Notes: generated by a model from the sequence alone, not told the origin. A stretch of 64,000 nt of DNA from Neotamlana laminarinivorans (GCF_020523925.1 NZ_JAJAPW010000001.1:62001-126000); one strand, 5' to 3'. Shown: positions 43,787-54,224, numbered from the stretch's first letter. Numbers and translations: made by a program.

Positions 43787-45406
43787 ATGAAAGTAAAAGG
43801 TCAAATTGTAGATATACAAAATCAGCGCATTTTTAAAGGAGAAATAACGGTTGAAAATGATAAAATTGTAGCTATTACAGAACAAAATCATGATGTAGAT
43901 CACTATATTTTACCCGGTTTTATAGATGCTCATATTCATATTGAAAGCTCTATGTTAGTTCCTAGCGAATTTGCAAAACTAGCTGTAAAACATGGTACGG
44001 TTGGTACAGTTTCAGATCCGCATGAAATAGCCAACGTTTTAGGTGTTGAAGGTGTTGAATTTATGATTGAAAACGGTAAAAAAGTACCTTTTAAATTCAA
44101 TTTTGGAGCGCCTTCTTGCGTGCCTGCAACTACTTTCGAGTCGGCCGGAGCAGTTATAGATTCCGACGATATAAAAAAACTGCTAGAAAACCCAGATATT
44201 AAATACTTAGCAGAAATGATGAATTACCCTGGAGTTATTTTTGACGATGAAGAAGTTCTTAAAAAAATAGCTTGGGCAAAACATTATAACAAACCAGTTG
44301 ATGGGCATGCACCTGGAGTTATTGGCGACGATATTACTAAATATATTAGTGCTGGCATTTACACAGACCATGAATGTTTTACTTATAACGAAGCACTTGA
44401 AAAGCTTGAAAAAGGCATGAAAATTTTAATTCGTGAGGGTAGTGCTGCCAAAAATTTTGAAGCTTTAATTGATTTACTGCCAGAACATTTTGAAAACATG
44501 ATGTTTTGTAGCGACGATAAACATCCAGACGATTTACTTTTACATCATATTAATAAATTATGTGCTAGAGCAATTGCTAAAGGAATCGATTTGTTTAAAG
44601 TCCTTCAGGCAGCTTGTATAAACCCGGTAAAGCACTATGGTTTAGACGTTGGCTTGTTACAAGAGGGAGACTTTGCAGATTTTATTGTAGTAGAAGATTT
44701 AAAAACATTTAAAACGCTTCAAACTTATGTAAACGGTGCGTTGGTTTATAATGAAGATGAAAGTTTAATAACATCTGTAGCTTTTAAAAACCTGAATAAT
44801 TTTAATTGCGATAAAAAAGATATTTCAGAATTTAAAATTGAGGCAGCAGCAAAACAAATTCGCGTAATTGAAGCATTAGAAGGGCAGTTAGTAACCAACG
44901 AACTTATTGAAGAAGCGACTGTAAAAAACGGATTTTTAGAATCGAATACCAATAAAGATATATTAAAAATGGCAGTTGTAAACCGCTATAAAAACGATAC
45001 ACCTGCTTTAGCTTTTATTAAAAATTTCGGTTTAAAAGAAGGCGCTATTGCCAGTTCTGTTGGTCACGATTCTCATAATATTATTGCGGTAGGAACTACA
45101 GATGAAGCTATTTGTAAAGCCGTGAATTTAATTATAGAAAATAAAGGTGGCATTTGTGCAGTAAGTGCTTCCGAAGAAAAAATAGTACCACTTCCAGTAG
45201 CTGGAATTATTAGCGACCAAGACGGTGAAACTATAGGTAAACAATATGCCGAACTCGATAAAATGGCAAAAGCATTGGGTTCGAACTTGCATGCACCTTA
45301 CATGACGTTATCTTTTATGGCGCTTTTAGTTATACCTTCGTTAAAATTAAGCGATAAAGGGTTATTTAATGGTAAAGATTTTAAATTTACAGACTTGCAA
45401 TTATAG
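43787..45406 (+). CDS. ade: Adenine deaminase
   Basis: This metal-dependent amidohydrolase converts adenine to hypoxanthine for purine salvage. The 539 residues have HIHIESSM (metal ligands), [27 protein letters not shown] and [12 protein letters not shown], then the C-terminal beta domain. Upstream, GGAG at 43780-43783 is a rare Shine-Dalgarno-like sequence for this genome, only three bases from the ATG. A YheT-like hydrolase gene follows 17 bases downstream. Confidence 0.94.
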   Translation: MKVKGQIVDIQNQRIFKGEITVENDKIVAITEQNHDVDHYILPGFIDAHIHIESSMLVPSEFAKLAVKHGTVGTVSDPHEIANVLGVEGVEFMIENGKKVPFKFNFGAPSCVPATTFESAGAVIDSDDIKKLLENPDIKYLAEMMNYPGVIFDDEEVLKKIAWAKHYNKPVDGHAPGVIGDDITKYISAGIYTDHECFTYNEALEKLEKGMKILIREGSAAKNFEALIDLLPEHFENMMFCSDDKHPDDLLLHHINKLCARAIAKGIDLFKVLQAACINPVKHYGLDVGLLQEGDFADFIVVEDLKTFKTLQTYVNGALVYNEDESLITSVAFKNLNNFNCDKKDISEFKIEAAAKQIRVIEALEGQLVTNELIEEATVKNGFLESNTNKDILKMAVVNRYKNDTPALAFIKNFGLKEGAIASSVGHDSHNIIAVGTTDEAICKAVNLIIENKGGICAVSASEEKIVPLPVAGIISDQDGETIGKQYAELDKMAKALGSNLHAPYMTLSFMALLVIPSLKLSDKGLFNGKDFKFTDLQL

Positions 45407-45423
45407 AAAATTACAACAAACTT

Positions 45424-46380
45424 ATGCCCGTAATAGAATCAACCTACAAGCCAGCATTTTATTTCAAAAATGGATTTGTATCAACTGTTTATTCTGGTTT
45501 AGTACGCCGCGTAAAATTAAATCAAGAACGCGAACGTATTACTTTAAAAGATAAGGACTTTCTAGATTTAGACTGGAGTTATTCAACAGAGAAAACTAAT
45601 AAAATAATCATTTTGCTTCATGGTTTAGAGGGGAATTCTAAACGTCCTTATATAACCGGAACAGCTAAATTGTTTAACCAAAACGGTGTTGATGCTTTGG
45701 CGGTTAATTTTAGAGGTTGTAGCGAAGAGGATAACTTGAGTTATCACACCTATCATTCTGGTTTTACTACAGATTTGCAAGAGGTGATTAATCATGTTTT
45801 ATCTAAAAACAAGTATGACGAAATATATATTAAAGGCATTAGTTTAGGAGCTAATCTCTTACTAAAATATTTAGGAGAAACTCAAAATGTTCCTAAAGAA
45901 ATAAAAAAAGCCATTGCGGTTTCTGCACCTTGCGATTTGTATGGATCATGTAAAGAAATAAGTAAGCTAAAAAACAAACCTTATCACGATAGGTTTTTAA
46001 AAAGTTTATTAGTTGCACTAGCTAAAAAACAAGAAAAATTTCCAGATAAATTAACTGTTGAAGCTGTGAAATCGATTAAAAATTTACAAGATTTTGATAA
46101 TGTTTACACCTCAAAAGCACATGGTTTTATTGATGCTGTTGATTATTATACAAAATGCAGTGCGTTACAATTTTTACCAAATATTAAAGTGCCTACTTTA
46201 ATTATAAATGCTTTAAACGATTCATTTTTGTCGCCAGAATGTTATCCTGTTAAAGAAGCCAAACAAAACCCGGAATTATATTTAGAAATGCCAAACCATG
46301 GCGGACATGTTGGTTTTATAGATAAGAAAAATGTGTACTACAATGAGAGGCGCGCTTTAGAGTTTGTAACGTCTTCTTAA
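45424..46380 (+). CDS. YheT-family alpha/beta hydrolase
   Basis: This 318-residue cytoplasmic hydrolase has LLHGLEGNSKRPYI (oxyanion region), FRGCSEEDN, the nucleophile elbow GISLGANLL with its Ser, and NHGGHVGFI carrying the likely catalytic His. These match the YheT/EMB8 group, putative esterases with unknown physiological substrate. Probably cotranscribed with ade. Confidence 0.9.
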   Translation: MPVIESTYKPAFYFKNGFVSTVYSGLVRRVKLNQERERITLKDKDFLDLDWSYSTEKTNKIIILLHGLEGNSKRPYITGTAKLFNQNGVDALAVNFRGCSEEDNLSYHTYHSGFTTDLQEVINHVLSKNKYDEIYIKGISLGANLLLKYLGETQNVPKEIKKAIAVSAPCDLYGSCKEISKLKNKPYHDRFLKSLLVALAKKQEKFPDKLTVEAVKSIKNLQDFDNVYTSKAHGFIDAVDYYTKCSALQFLPNIKVPTLIINALNDSFLSPECYPVKEAKQNPELYLEMPNHGGHVGFIDKKNVYYNERRALEFVTSS

Positions 46381-46498
46381 AACTTAAACTCATTAAAAGC
46401 TATAGTTAACTCATTTAATTATCCTGTTAACTAAATGTGGGTTTTTAAGAACAAATTAAGCTGATAATTTAGAGCTGTTAACCATTAATATTTAAATT

Positions 46499-47191
46499 AT
46501 GAAACAGCAAATTACGTTATCAATAGCAAAGCCTTGTGCGGAAAAGTTTAACTCTTTTAAAAACACTAGTGCTGGCGGTTTTTGTAGTTCTTGCAAAAAA
46601 GAAGTTATTGACTTTAGAGCTTTAAGTGATAAAGAAATTCATCAATTTTTTAAAAATAATACACAAAACACTTGTGGTTATTTTAAAACACATCAATTAA
46701 AAACTTATAAAGAGAAATCTTCAGTTAAACGAAGCAATTTGTTCAAGGTAGCAAGTTTTGCTTTAATTTCTGCTATGTCTTTACATCATATTCAAGCCCA
46801 AATGAAGAATCAAAATGTAGAAATTGTTGCTCAAGATTCAATAAATAATGCTAAAAAAGAAAAGAATACAGAAAAAGCACTATTAAAAGGAGTTATTTCA
46901 GATGAGTCAACTCCATTGCCTGGTGTAAATATTCTTTTAAAAGGAACAACCATTGGTACAACAACAAATTTTGATGGCGAATTTACATTTCCTAAACAGT
47001 TAAAAGCCGGAGATATTTTAGTAATTAGTTATATAGGTTTTAAGTCTAAAGAAATAATAATTGAAGATCAACAAAAAGAATTAGCATTAACTCTAGACGA
47101 AAGCGATTATGTTTTAATGGGAGAAGTTGCAGTAAATGAAACTTACAGAAGTAAACGTAATTTATGGCAAAAAATAAAAGGTATATTTTAA
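46499..47191 (+). CDS. Cysteine-motif protein with a CarboxypepD_reg-like domain
   Basis: The 230 residues combine an N-terminal segment with Cys13, Cys29, Cys32 and Cys59 (KPCAEKF, GGFCSSCKKEV, NTCGYFKTHQL), one hydrophobic stretch (about 81-101) and a C-terminal carboxypeptidase-regulatory-like domain (about 125-200) with GVNILLKGTTIGTTTNFDGE. I know this Cys pattern from Bacteroidota proteins without a defined function. If the stretch is a membrane segment, the Cys part is cytoplasmic and the beta domain periplasmic. The transglutaminase gene starts three bases after its stop. Confidence 0.8.
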   Translation: MKQQITLSIAKPCAEKFNSFKNTSAGGFCSSCKKEVIDFRALSDKEIHQFFKNNTQNTCGYFKTHQLKTYKEKSSVKRSNLFKVASFALISAMSLHHIQAQMKNQNVEIVAQDSINNAKKEKNTEKALLKGVISDESTPLPGVNILLKGTTIGTTTNFDGEFTFPKQLKAGDILVISYIGFKSKEIIIEDQQKELALTLDESDYVLMGEVAVNETYRSKRNLWQKIKGIF

Positions 47192-47194
47192 AAT

Positions 47195-48220
47195 ATGAAG
47201 TATTATAAAATAGCTTTTTTAATACTTTTTATAAGTGTTTTTAGTCATTCTCAAAAATCTGATTTTAAATCTGTTAATTTTAAAATAGCGGACAGTATTG
47301 CAGACTCTTATCAAGGTTTTAGGTTGCATAATATGCCTTTGTTAAGCTGTTTTTTAACTAAAGACTTAGCCACAGATATTGAAAAATTTAGAGCCATTTA
47401 CATGTGGGTTTGTAATAACATTGAAAGCGACCATTATTTTGGTGAAAAAACAATCAGGAAACGTAAAAAATTTAAAAACGATAGCACAGCTTTTTCTGTT
47501 TGGAACAAATTATCCAGAGAAAAATTCTTTTCAAGGTTACTTAATCATAAGCAAACTATTTGTACAGGATATGCTTACATACTTAAAGAATTGTGTAACC
47601 TAGCAGGTCTAGAATGTGAAATTATAAACGGTTATAGTCGTACAGTTTATACTAATGTAAATCAAATTGATATTCCAAATCACTCTTGGAATACAGTAAA
47701 AATTTGCAATAAATGGTATTTGGCTGATGCTACATTGGCAAGTGGTTTTTTTTATGTAAATGAAAATATTTTTATAAGAAATTATAATGATGGCTATTTT
47801 TTAACCTCACCCGAACTATTTTTAAAAACGCATTACCCTTTAGAAGAAAAATGGGTTTTATGTGATAATGATTTAACCTTAAATCAGTTTGTAGAACAAC
47901 CTTTAATTTATGGCAGCACCTACAAATACAATGTTATTCCTGTAGAACCATCAGTTTTAAAAAATGAAGTTGTTGAAGGAGAAAAGATATCTTTTTCTGT
48001 TAAATTACCTTCAAATTTTAATATCGATAGTTTGCAATTATTAATAGATGGTAGATTTAAGCAAGAATATATTAAAGCTACAGCAAATAATGTCTCAGAA
48101 AATATCTTAACATTAGGGTACGTTTTTAACAAAAAAGGCATTTACGATGTGCAAATTACGGTAGATGATAAAGTTGTAATTAGTTATACCGTTTTAGTAA
48201 AAAGAGGAAAGTTTATTTAA
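47195..48220 (+). CDS. Secreted transglutaminase-like cysteine protease-fold protein
   Basis: This 341-residue exported protein has a signal peptide to about residue 19, a transglutaminase-like domain and a C-terminal beta domain (about 250-340). The triad is visible as Cys123 in HKQTICTGYA, His163 in NHSWN and Asp178 in LADATLA. It may be a peptidase or crosslinking enzyme acting on envelope proteins. It is coupled to the preceding Cys-motif gene. Confidence 0.85.
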   Translation: MKYYKIAFLILFISVFSHSQKSDFKSVNFKIADSIADSYQGFRLHNMPLLSCFLTKDLATDIEKFRAIYMWVCNNIESDHYFGEKTIRKRKKFKNDSTAFSVWNKLSREKFFSRLLNHKQTICTGYAYILKELCNLAGLECEIINGYSRTVYTNVNQIDIPNHSWNTVKICNKWYLADATLASGFFYVNENIFIRNYNDGYFLTSPELFLKTHYPLEEKWVLCDNDLTLNQFVEQPLIYGSTYKYNVIPVEPSVLKNEVVEGEKISFSVKLPSNFNIDSLQLLIDGRFKQEYIKATANNVSENILTLGYVFNKKGIYDVQITVDDKVVISYTVLVKRGKFI

Positions 48221-48279
48221 TTGAGAATTTTATAATCAGTTATTATTTAGTTAAAATTAAAGCTTCATATCAGGTTAAT

Positions 48280-48310
48280 TTGGTTAGTTTATACTTAAAC
48301 AATAGATTTA
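48280..48310 (+). promoter_or_regulatory. Possible promoter of the FdhF-type oxidoreductase gene
   Basis: TTG (48280-48282), a 20-base spacer and TAGATTTA (48303-48310, one mismatch to TAnnTTTG) lie 18 bases before the ATG. Confidence 0.4.
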
Positions 48311-48328
48311 CTTTATAAATTAAATTTC

Positions 48329-50623
48329 ATGAGTAATTCTAAACTAAATAAAGCATTAACACCAGAAAAATTCACAGATATAAGTGTTAAAAAACCTTAT
48401 GAAAATAGTGCTGGTTTTCAATCTATTAAGTCTGCAATTACTCAAATTTCAAAATATACTCGTGTAAAAGATGGTGTAAAACTATCATTAAAAATAAATC
48501 AAAAAGGCGGATTCGATTGTCCGGGTTGCGCATGGCCAGATCCAGACGATGAGCGTTCAAGCATAGGTGAATACTGCGAAAATGGAATAAAAGCAATTGC
48601 AGAAGAAGCCCAAAAAAACACTATTGATAACACATTTTTTAAAAAACATTCTGTTGAAGAATTAGCCACTTGGACAGACTTTGAAATTGGTAAATCTGGC
48701 CGTTTGGCAGAACCTATGTTTTTAGCAGAAGGAGCAACACATTATCAACCTATTTCATGGGAAGATGCTTTTAGTAAAGTAGGAACACACCTTAATGCAC
48801 TTAATAATCCGGATGAAGCTATTTTTTATACTTCAGGAAGAACCACTAACGAAGCAGCGTTTTTATATCAATTATTTGTTCGCGAATTTGGTACAGCAAA
48901 TTTGCCAGATTGTTCCAATATGTGCCACGAAGCGAGTGGAAGTGCTTTGTCTGAAACTTTAGGCATTGGTAAAGGTTCTGTTACATTAGACGATTTATAT
49001 AAAGCCGAAGTAGTTATGGTTATTGGGCAGAATCCAGCAACTAACCACCCAAGAATGTTGTCGGCATTAGAAAAGTGTAAGAAAAACGGAGGTAAAATTA
49101 TAGCAGTTAATCCGTTGCCAGAAGCCGGACTTTTAAAGTTTACAAATCCGCAAGATCCTATTAAAATGCTAACAGGTGGTACACAAATAGCCGATGTTTT
49201 TGCACAAGTTACTATTAATGGCGATGTTGCTTTATTTAAAGCGATTCTTTTAAAACTATTAGAAAAAGAAGAAGAAACAGCTCATGTTTTTGATAAAGAC
49301 TTTATTGAAAAACACACTTATGGTTATGAAGCATTTATAGCAGATTTAAAAACTTATAATTTTAACGATTGTTTAAAGGCTTCAGGAATAGATGAAGATA
49401 CTTTTAATGCCATTTTTAATTTAATTCTTAACCATAATAAAATTATAATTTGTTGGGCTATGGGCTTAACACAACACCAAAACGCAGTGGATAATATTCG
49501 CGAGGTGGTAAATTTATTATTATTAAAAGGAAGCATAGGAAAAGAGGGCGCAGGTACTTGTCCTGTTCGTGGACACTCTAATGTGCAAGGTGATCGTACA
49601 GTGGGTATTTGGGAAGCTGCACCTCAAGCTTTTTTAGATAAAATTGAAGCAAAATACGGTTTTAAACCAACTACAAAACATGGTTATGCTGTAATTGATG
49701 CCATTAAAGCCATGTACGAAAACAAAGCTAAAGTGTTTTTTGGTTTAGGCGGGAATTTTATTTCTGCTGTTCCAGATACGGTTTACGCATCGCAAGCATT
49801 ACAGAACTGTAATTTAACGGTTCATGTAAGTACAAAACTTAACAGGTCGCATTTGGTTACGGGTAAAGAAGCATTGATTTTACCGTGTTTAGGAAGGACA
49901 GAAAAAGATTACCAAAAAACGGGGTTACAAATACAAAGTGTAGAGAATTCTATGGGCATTGTGTCTGCAACCAAAGGTGTTTTAGAACCTTGTTCTAAAG
50001 ATTTGTTAAGCGAAGTTGCTGTGGTTTGTGGTATAGCTAATGCCACTTTAAGTGCTAGAAGTAAAATTGATTGGTTAGCCTATAAAGACGATTATACTTT
50101 AGTTAGAAATGATATAGCCGAAGTAGTTTCGGGGTTTAAAGATTATAATACTAAGTTACAAAAGCCTTCAGGTTTTTATTTACCAAATGGCGCGCGCGAA
50201 AGGCAATTTAATACCAAAACCGGTAAAGCTAATTTTAGTATAAATAAAATGCCAACTTGGAAATTAAAAAACGACGAATTGGTGATGATGACTATTAGAA
50301 GTCACGATCAATTCAATACAACTATTTATGGATTAGACGATAGATATCGTGGTGTTTATAGCGAAAGACGCATCATTTTTATGAATAAAGATGATATGAA
50401 AGCTCGCGGATTAAAAGAATTACAAGTGGTTAATTTAAAATCGGAATTTAACGGCGTAACACGCTGTGCAAATAATTTTAAGGTGGTTGGTTATAACATT
50501 CCTAAAAATTGTTGTGCCACCTATTTTCCTGAGACTAACGTATTGGTGCCTTTAGATAATTTTGCACACACAGCAAAAACACCAGCATCAAAAAGTATTG
50601 TAATTACTCTACAGTATACCTAA
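48329..50623 (+). CDS. FdhF/YdeP-type molybdopterin oxidoreductase
   Basis: This 764-residue cytoplasmic enzyme of the formate dehydrogenase alpha-subunit-like YdeP group binds molybdopterin guanine dinucleotide. Marks include CPGCAWPDPDDERSS at 57-71, YTSGRTTNEAAFLYQLFVRE, CNMCHEASG, GQNPATNHPRM and GAGTCPVRGHSNVQGDRT. YdeP proteins have been linked to acid resistance in E. coli, but the reaction is unknown. No partner subunit is encoded beside it. Its 3' end overlaps the convergent lipoprotein gene by 20 bases. Confidence 0.9.
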   Translation: MSNSKLNKALTPEKFTDISVKKPYENSAGFQSIKSAITQISKYTRVKDGVKLSLKINQKGGFDCPGCAWPDPDDERSSIGEYCENGIKAIAEEAQKNTIDNTFFKKHSVEELATWTDFEIGKSGRLAEPMFLAEGATHYQPISWEDAFSKVGTHLNALNNPDEAIFYTSGRTTNEAAFLYQLFVREFGTANLPDCSNMCHEASGSALSETLGIGKGSVTLDDLYKAEVVMVIGQNPATNHPRMLSALEKCKKNGGKIIAVNPLPEAGLLKFTNPQDPIKMLTGGTQIADVFAQVTINGDVALFKAILLKLLEKEEETAHVFDKDFIEKHTYGYEAFIADLKTYNFNDCLKASGIDEDTFNAIFNLILNHNKIIICWAMGLTQHQNAVDNIREVVNLLLLKGSIGKEGAGTCPVRGHSNVQGDRTVGIWEAAPQAFLDKIEAKYGFKPTTKHGYAVIDAIKAMYENKAKVFFGLGGNFISAVPDTVYASQALQNCNLTVHVSTKLNRSHLVTGKEALILPCLGRTEKDYQKTGLQIQSVENSMGIVSATKGVLEPCSKDLLSEVAVVCGIANATLSARSKIDWLAYKDDYTLVRNDIAEVVSGFKDYNTKLQKPSGFYLPNGARERQFNTKTGKANFSINKMPTWKLKNDELVMMTIRSHDQFNTTIYGLDDRYRGVYSERRIIFMNKDDMKARGLKELQVVNLKSEFNGVTRCANNFKVVGYNIPKNCCATYFPETNVLVPLDNFAHTAKTPASKSIVITLQYT

Positions 50624-51644
50624 CAATTACTTCGTTATCTAAAATTACATTTGTAGACCAGATAAACTCTGCGTCGTTATTGTTATCATCAAATATATCT
50701 GTAAAATTGGTGTAAGAAGGTTTATTATTTACACCAATTTCGGTGTTTGTGTATGTTGAGGCACTAGGCCATTCAGAGTCATCAAAATTAGCGTTTGTCC
50801 AATCTGAAGGAATTTCCCAGTGTAAAGCATAATAACTTGTTCCGTCGGTAGATCCGGTGGTGTCACAATTATCAGTTAATCTAAGGTTATTTTCTTCACT
50901 TGGGCAAGATAAATCTTTAATTGGTGCTGTATAAAACGTTTGAGCTTTCCACTCGCTACCAGTTGTAGCAATTATATTTTCATCTGTATCTTTAAAAACA
51001 GCAACTACACCGCCGTCTCCGGGGTAATAGGTATATCCTTGATTTAGTTCTGAACCTACTCCTAAATTTTCTTCCCAATCAACCAAAAGCATAGCAATAG
51101 TAAAAGGTAGGTTTACTTTAAATTTAATTATATGAGAATTAAATTCTGTAAATGGTATAGCATCTTTTCCAACAGCTGTTCCGTTAATATAAAGTTCAAA
51201 ATAATTATCAGCAAAAACATATGCTGTAATTAGGTCGCCATCAGCATCTATTTCTACAATATCATTGTCATCAAAATTGATTAATGCGTCTTCAGAAGAG
51301 CTGTTTTGTGTTCCATTTGGGTTGTATAAGTCGGGTGCAAACGGAAAAGCATCGTTTTCATAATTACCTTCGGCAGGAACTGTCCAAATAATATCATCGT
51401 AGGAAGTAATTGTTCCTAGACTAGCTACTCTCGTTCCGTCGGGATATAAATTTGTAACAGTTGTTGTGGCTAAACCTTGAGAAACAGAAGCTGTTCCTGA
51501 ATAATTAGTAATATTAGATTCAAGAGAATCATCCGAAGTTTCTCCATCATTATTAGAATCTGAATTGCTACTACAGTTAAATAAGATAACAAATAATAGG
51601 AAATAAACAATTCTACTTTTAGCACGTATAACACTATTATTCAT
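50604..51644 (-). CDS. Secreted lipoprotein with lectin-like beta domains, function unknown
   Basis: This 346-residue protein has a signal with Cys24 (FNCSSNS), an Asp/Asn/Ser-rich linker (25-45) and beta-rich domains. ADNYFELYINGTAVG and WTNANFDDSEWPSA resemble galactose-binding-like folds seen in glycosidase accessory domains. A Cys pair (LSCPSEENNLRLTDNC) suggests a disulfide. No catalytic signature is seen. It diverges from the YHYH lipoprotein, so the two may act together outside the cell. Confidence 0.7.
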   Translation of the reverse strand: MNNSVIRAKSRIVYFLLFVILFNCSSNSDSNNDGETSDDSLESNITNYSGTASVSQGLATTTVTNLYPDGTRVASLGTITSYDDIIWTVPAEGNYENDAFPFAPDLYNPNGTQNSSSEDALINFDDNDIVEIDADGDLITAYVFADNYFELYINGTAVGKDAIPFTEFNSHIIKFKVNLPFTIAMLLVDWEENLGVGSELNQGYTYYPGDGGVVAVFKDTDENIIATTGSEWKAQTFYTAPIKDLSCPSEENNLRLTDNCDTTGSTDGTSYYALHWEIPSDWTNANFDDSEWPSASTYTNTEIGVNNKPSYTNFTDIFDDNNNDAEFIWSTNVILDNEVIVRYTVE

Positions 51645-51851
51645 GGTTTATCTTTTTCCTTTTTAGATGTGCTATCTCAAAAAAACTTGCGTCTATTATT
51701 TTAAATTTTTAAATGTTGTGATTAAAAAATAGTAAAATTTATACCAGAGTATTTACTAGTATTTCTAAAATCTATGCAAAAAAAAACAACATGAGTAACA
51801 AGTTTTTGGTTAAGAATGCATCTAACTAATAAACTAATAAATATAGTTACC

Positions 51852-52772
51852 ATGAGAAAATTATTTATAACTACCATTGCTTTATTAGCTATAATTTTAA
51901 ATGCTTGTAGTGGCGATAGTAGTTCTTCAAGCAGCAGTATAGAAGAAACCGAAGGAGTGTCTGTAACTGCTGTAGTTCAAGAATATTTTAAAGATGCTAA
52001 TGGCGTTACTGTAAGTGTTGATGAAGAAGCAGGAGTAATTACAATTACTAGTAGTACAGGTTTACCCGACCATAAAACGCCTTATTATGATGTTTATGAA
52101 AAGCAACATGAGTTGTATGAAGATTTTCCAACTTATTATGTTACAGACGGCATACTAGAAAATTTTTATATAGACCAAATAGCAGATAGAATATTTAGTT
52201 ACGATGAAGATGGTAATTACATTATTACATATGCCGCAAATGATAACGATGAAATTGGAGCCATTAAATATGTTATGGAAATTCCAACAAATCCTACCGA
52301 AGCAGCAATAAAAGAAGAAACCGATTTAGCAGCTATAGGTATGGTATTAAATGGTGTGCCTTTTTTTAATAATTACAATCAATCTTCTGTTCCTTTGGGT
52401 GGAGCAGATGTAAGTACTTTAGATTCGGCCGGCGGACACCCAGGAGCTCTTGCAGATTATCATTATCATGTTGGTGCAAACCCTGGAATATATGCAGATG
52501 AAAATCCAGAGATAGAATATGGTACTTTAATAGATGAAAATCAATTAGTAGGGTTTATGAGAGATGGTTTTCCTCTGTACGGTCAACAAGACCAAGATGG
52601 AGAATACCCAGACGATTTAGATGAGTATGGTGGCCACTTTGGTGTAACCGAGCATTTTCCAGATGGTATATATCATTACCATGCAAGTACAGAAGATTAC
52701 TTAGATGCGGGTTGGTATGTATTAAAGTCTGGAAAGTATTACGGTACGCCAGGTACTTTTACAAGTAACTAG
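51852..52772 (+). CDS. YHYH-domain lipoprotein
   Basis: This lipoprotein carries the YHYH domain (PF14240-type): ADYHYHVGANPG and GIYHYHAS, plus GFMRDGFPLYG. The ATG at 51852 gives 306 residues beginning MRKLFITTIALLAIILNACS with lipobox Cys19; an upstream ATG at 51816 would place a long hydrophilic lead before the signal. A Ser-rich linker follows the Cys. The tyrosine/histidine clusters could bind metal, but the domain's role is unknown. A bidirectional terminator follows. Confidence 0.85.
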   Translation: MRKLFITTIALLAIILNACSGDSSSSSSSIEETEGVSVTAVVQEYFKDANGVTVSVDEEAGVITITSSTGLPDHKTPYYDVYEKQHELYEDFPTYYVTDGILENFYIDQIADRIFSYDEDGNYIITYAANDNDEIGAIKYVMEIPTNPTEAAIKEETDLAAIGMVLNGVPFFNNYNQSSVPLGGADVSTLDSAGGHPGALADYHYHVGANPGIYADENPEIEYGTLIDENQLVGFMRDGFPLYGQQDQDGEYPDDLDEYGGHFGVTEHFPDGIYHYHASTEDYLDAGWYVLKSGKYYGTPGTFTSN

Positions 52773-52797
52773 TATGCTTAGTAAAATATTTTAAAAG

Positions 52798-52829
52798 AAA
52801 ACGTTTAGTGAAAGTTCTAAACGTTTTTT
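52798..52829. terminator. Bidirectional terminator after the YHYH gene
   Basis: AAAACGTTTAG and CTAAACGTTTT form an 11-base stem with a TGAAAGTT loop and flanking A and T runs, between the YHYH gene and the convergent NarL-type regulator. Confidence 0.88.
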
Positions 52830-52834
52830 GTTTA

Positions 52835-53476
52835 TTAAATTTTAAAAATTCCATTTTTAATGGCGTATAGTACTAAACCTATACGGTTTTTAACTTCTAA
52901 TTTTTGAAATAAATTATCACGATATCCATCTATGGTTTTTGGGCTTAAAAACATTTTTTCGGCAATTTGTTTATAGGTCATTTCAGAGCAGACATTTTTT
53001 AAAAATTCTATTTCGCGTTCTTTTAGTTTAACGTTTCCTTTGTTGCCTTCATTTAAAGAATTAATTAAAATATTTGATACATCTTTGGTGTGATAATAAC
53101 CATGAGTAATCGTTTCAATTAGAGCAGTTTCTAAAATTTCTTTTTCAACATCTTTAAGTAAGTAGCCTTTTGCTCCGGCTTTTAGCATTTTTATTATGGT
53201 AGTTTCATTTTCTTCAACAGAAAGCGCTAACACTTTTAGGTTAGGATATTCGTTTTTTAGTATTTCGGTGGTTTCAATACCATTTAAAATGGGCATATTT
53301 ACATCCATTAAAATAATTTCAGGAATGTTGGTAGGGGTTTTAAGTTTGGTTAAAAGATCTTTTCCGTTTTTACAAGTATATAAAACTGTAAATTTATTAA
53401 AAGAATTAACTAACCCTGCTATGGCTTGAGATAAAAGGTTGTGGTCTTCTACTATTACTACGCTATGTAATTCCAT
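52835..53476 (-). CDS. NarL/FixJ-type response regulator
   Basis: The 213 residues form a receiver (Asp58 in ILMDVNMP, Lys in LLKDV) and a LuxR-type helix-turn-helix (about 145-205: LKEREIEFLKNVCSEMTYKQ, FLSPKTIDGYRDNLFQKL). It overlaps the kinase gene by 14 bases. Likely a transcriptional activator paired with that kinase. Confidence 0.93.
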   Translation of the reverse strand: MELHSVVIVEDHNLLSQAIAGLVNSFNKFTVLYTCKNGKDLLTKLKTPTNIPEIILMDVNMPILNGIETTEILKNEYPNLKVLALSVEENETTIIKMLKAGAKGYLLKDVEKEILETALIETITHGYYHTKDVSNILINSLNEGNKGNVKLKEREIEFLKNVCSEMTYKQIAEKMFLSPKTIDGYRDNLFQKLEVKNRIGLVLYAIKNGIFKI

Positions 53477-54224
53477 TTACGTAAGGGTATATTATTGTTA
53501 GTTTAGTTCCTTTATTTATTTCAGATTCTATTTTGGCGGTTGCCTTAACTAAATTTGCTCTAGATTTTATGTTAGAAAGCCCAATACCAGAGTTGTTAGT
53601 TTTATAAGTATTAAAACCTAAACCGTTATCTTTTGCGGTTATTATAAGTTCACTGCTTAAATAATTTAAAGTTACGCATAAATGTGAAGCTTTTGCATGT
53701 TTAATGGTATTAGAAAAAAATTCTTGTAATATTCTAAAAAAAACAATTTCAGTTTTATGGTCTAGACTTATTATGTTGCCTTTAATTTCTAGATTAGCAT
53801 TAATAAAATTCAATCGGTTAAAACGGTTGGTTTCATCTTGTAATGCTTGTTTTAAATCAATATTTTTTAAAGTTTCTGGGTTTATTAATTTAGATAGTGT
53901 TCTTAACTCACTTATACTTTTACTAATGGTTTCTTTTACTTCATCTTTAGGTAAATTATTTGCTAATTGTATTTTAGCTAAGGTTAATAACTGGCCTATG
54001 TTATCGTGTAATTCCCAACTTATGTTTCTAAAAGTTTCTTCTCTAATTTCAATTTGAGCTTTAGCAATTTCTTGCTCAAATTTTTGTTCAGCTAATCTTT
54101 TTTCTAAAATTAAATCATTCTTCTTTTTTCTAAATAAAAGAAAAAGAGAAATCATTGTAAAACTAATAACCAGTACTACAACCGACGATATTATTAAAAA
54201 TGATTGTATTTCTGTTTCGTCCAT
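53463..54224 (-). CDS. NarX/DegS-type sensor histidine kinase, single membrane segment
   Basis: The 253 residues have one membrane segment (about 9-31), a charged coiled stretch, and the HisKA_3 dimerisation site with His73 in ISWELHDNIGQLL. The ATPase part contains ILQEFFSNTIKHAKA, DNGLGF and GIGLSNIKSRANLV. There is no sensor domain, so input probably comes from the adjacent membrane protein or lipoprotein. It overlaps the upstream gene by 31 bases and the downstream one by 14. Confidence 0.92.
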   Translation of the reverse strand: MDETEIQSFLIISSVVVLVISFTMISLFLLFRKKKNDLILEKRLAEQKFEQEIAKAQIEIREETFRNISWELHDNIGQLLTLAKIQLANNLPKDEVKETISKSISELRTLSKLINPETLKNIDLKQALQDETNRFNRLNFINANLEIKGNIISLDHKTEIVFFRILQEFFSNTIKHAKASHLCVTLNYLSSELIITAKDNGLGFNTYKTNNSGIGLSNIKSRANLVKATAKIESEINKGTKLTIIYPYVNGIT

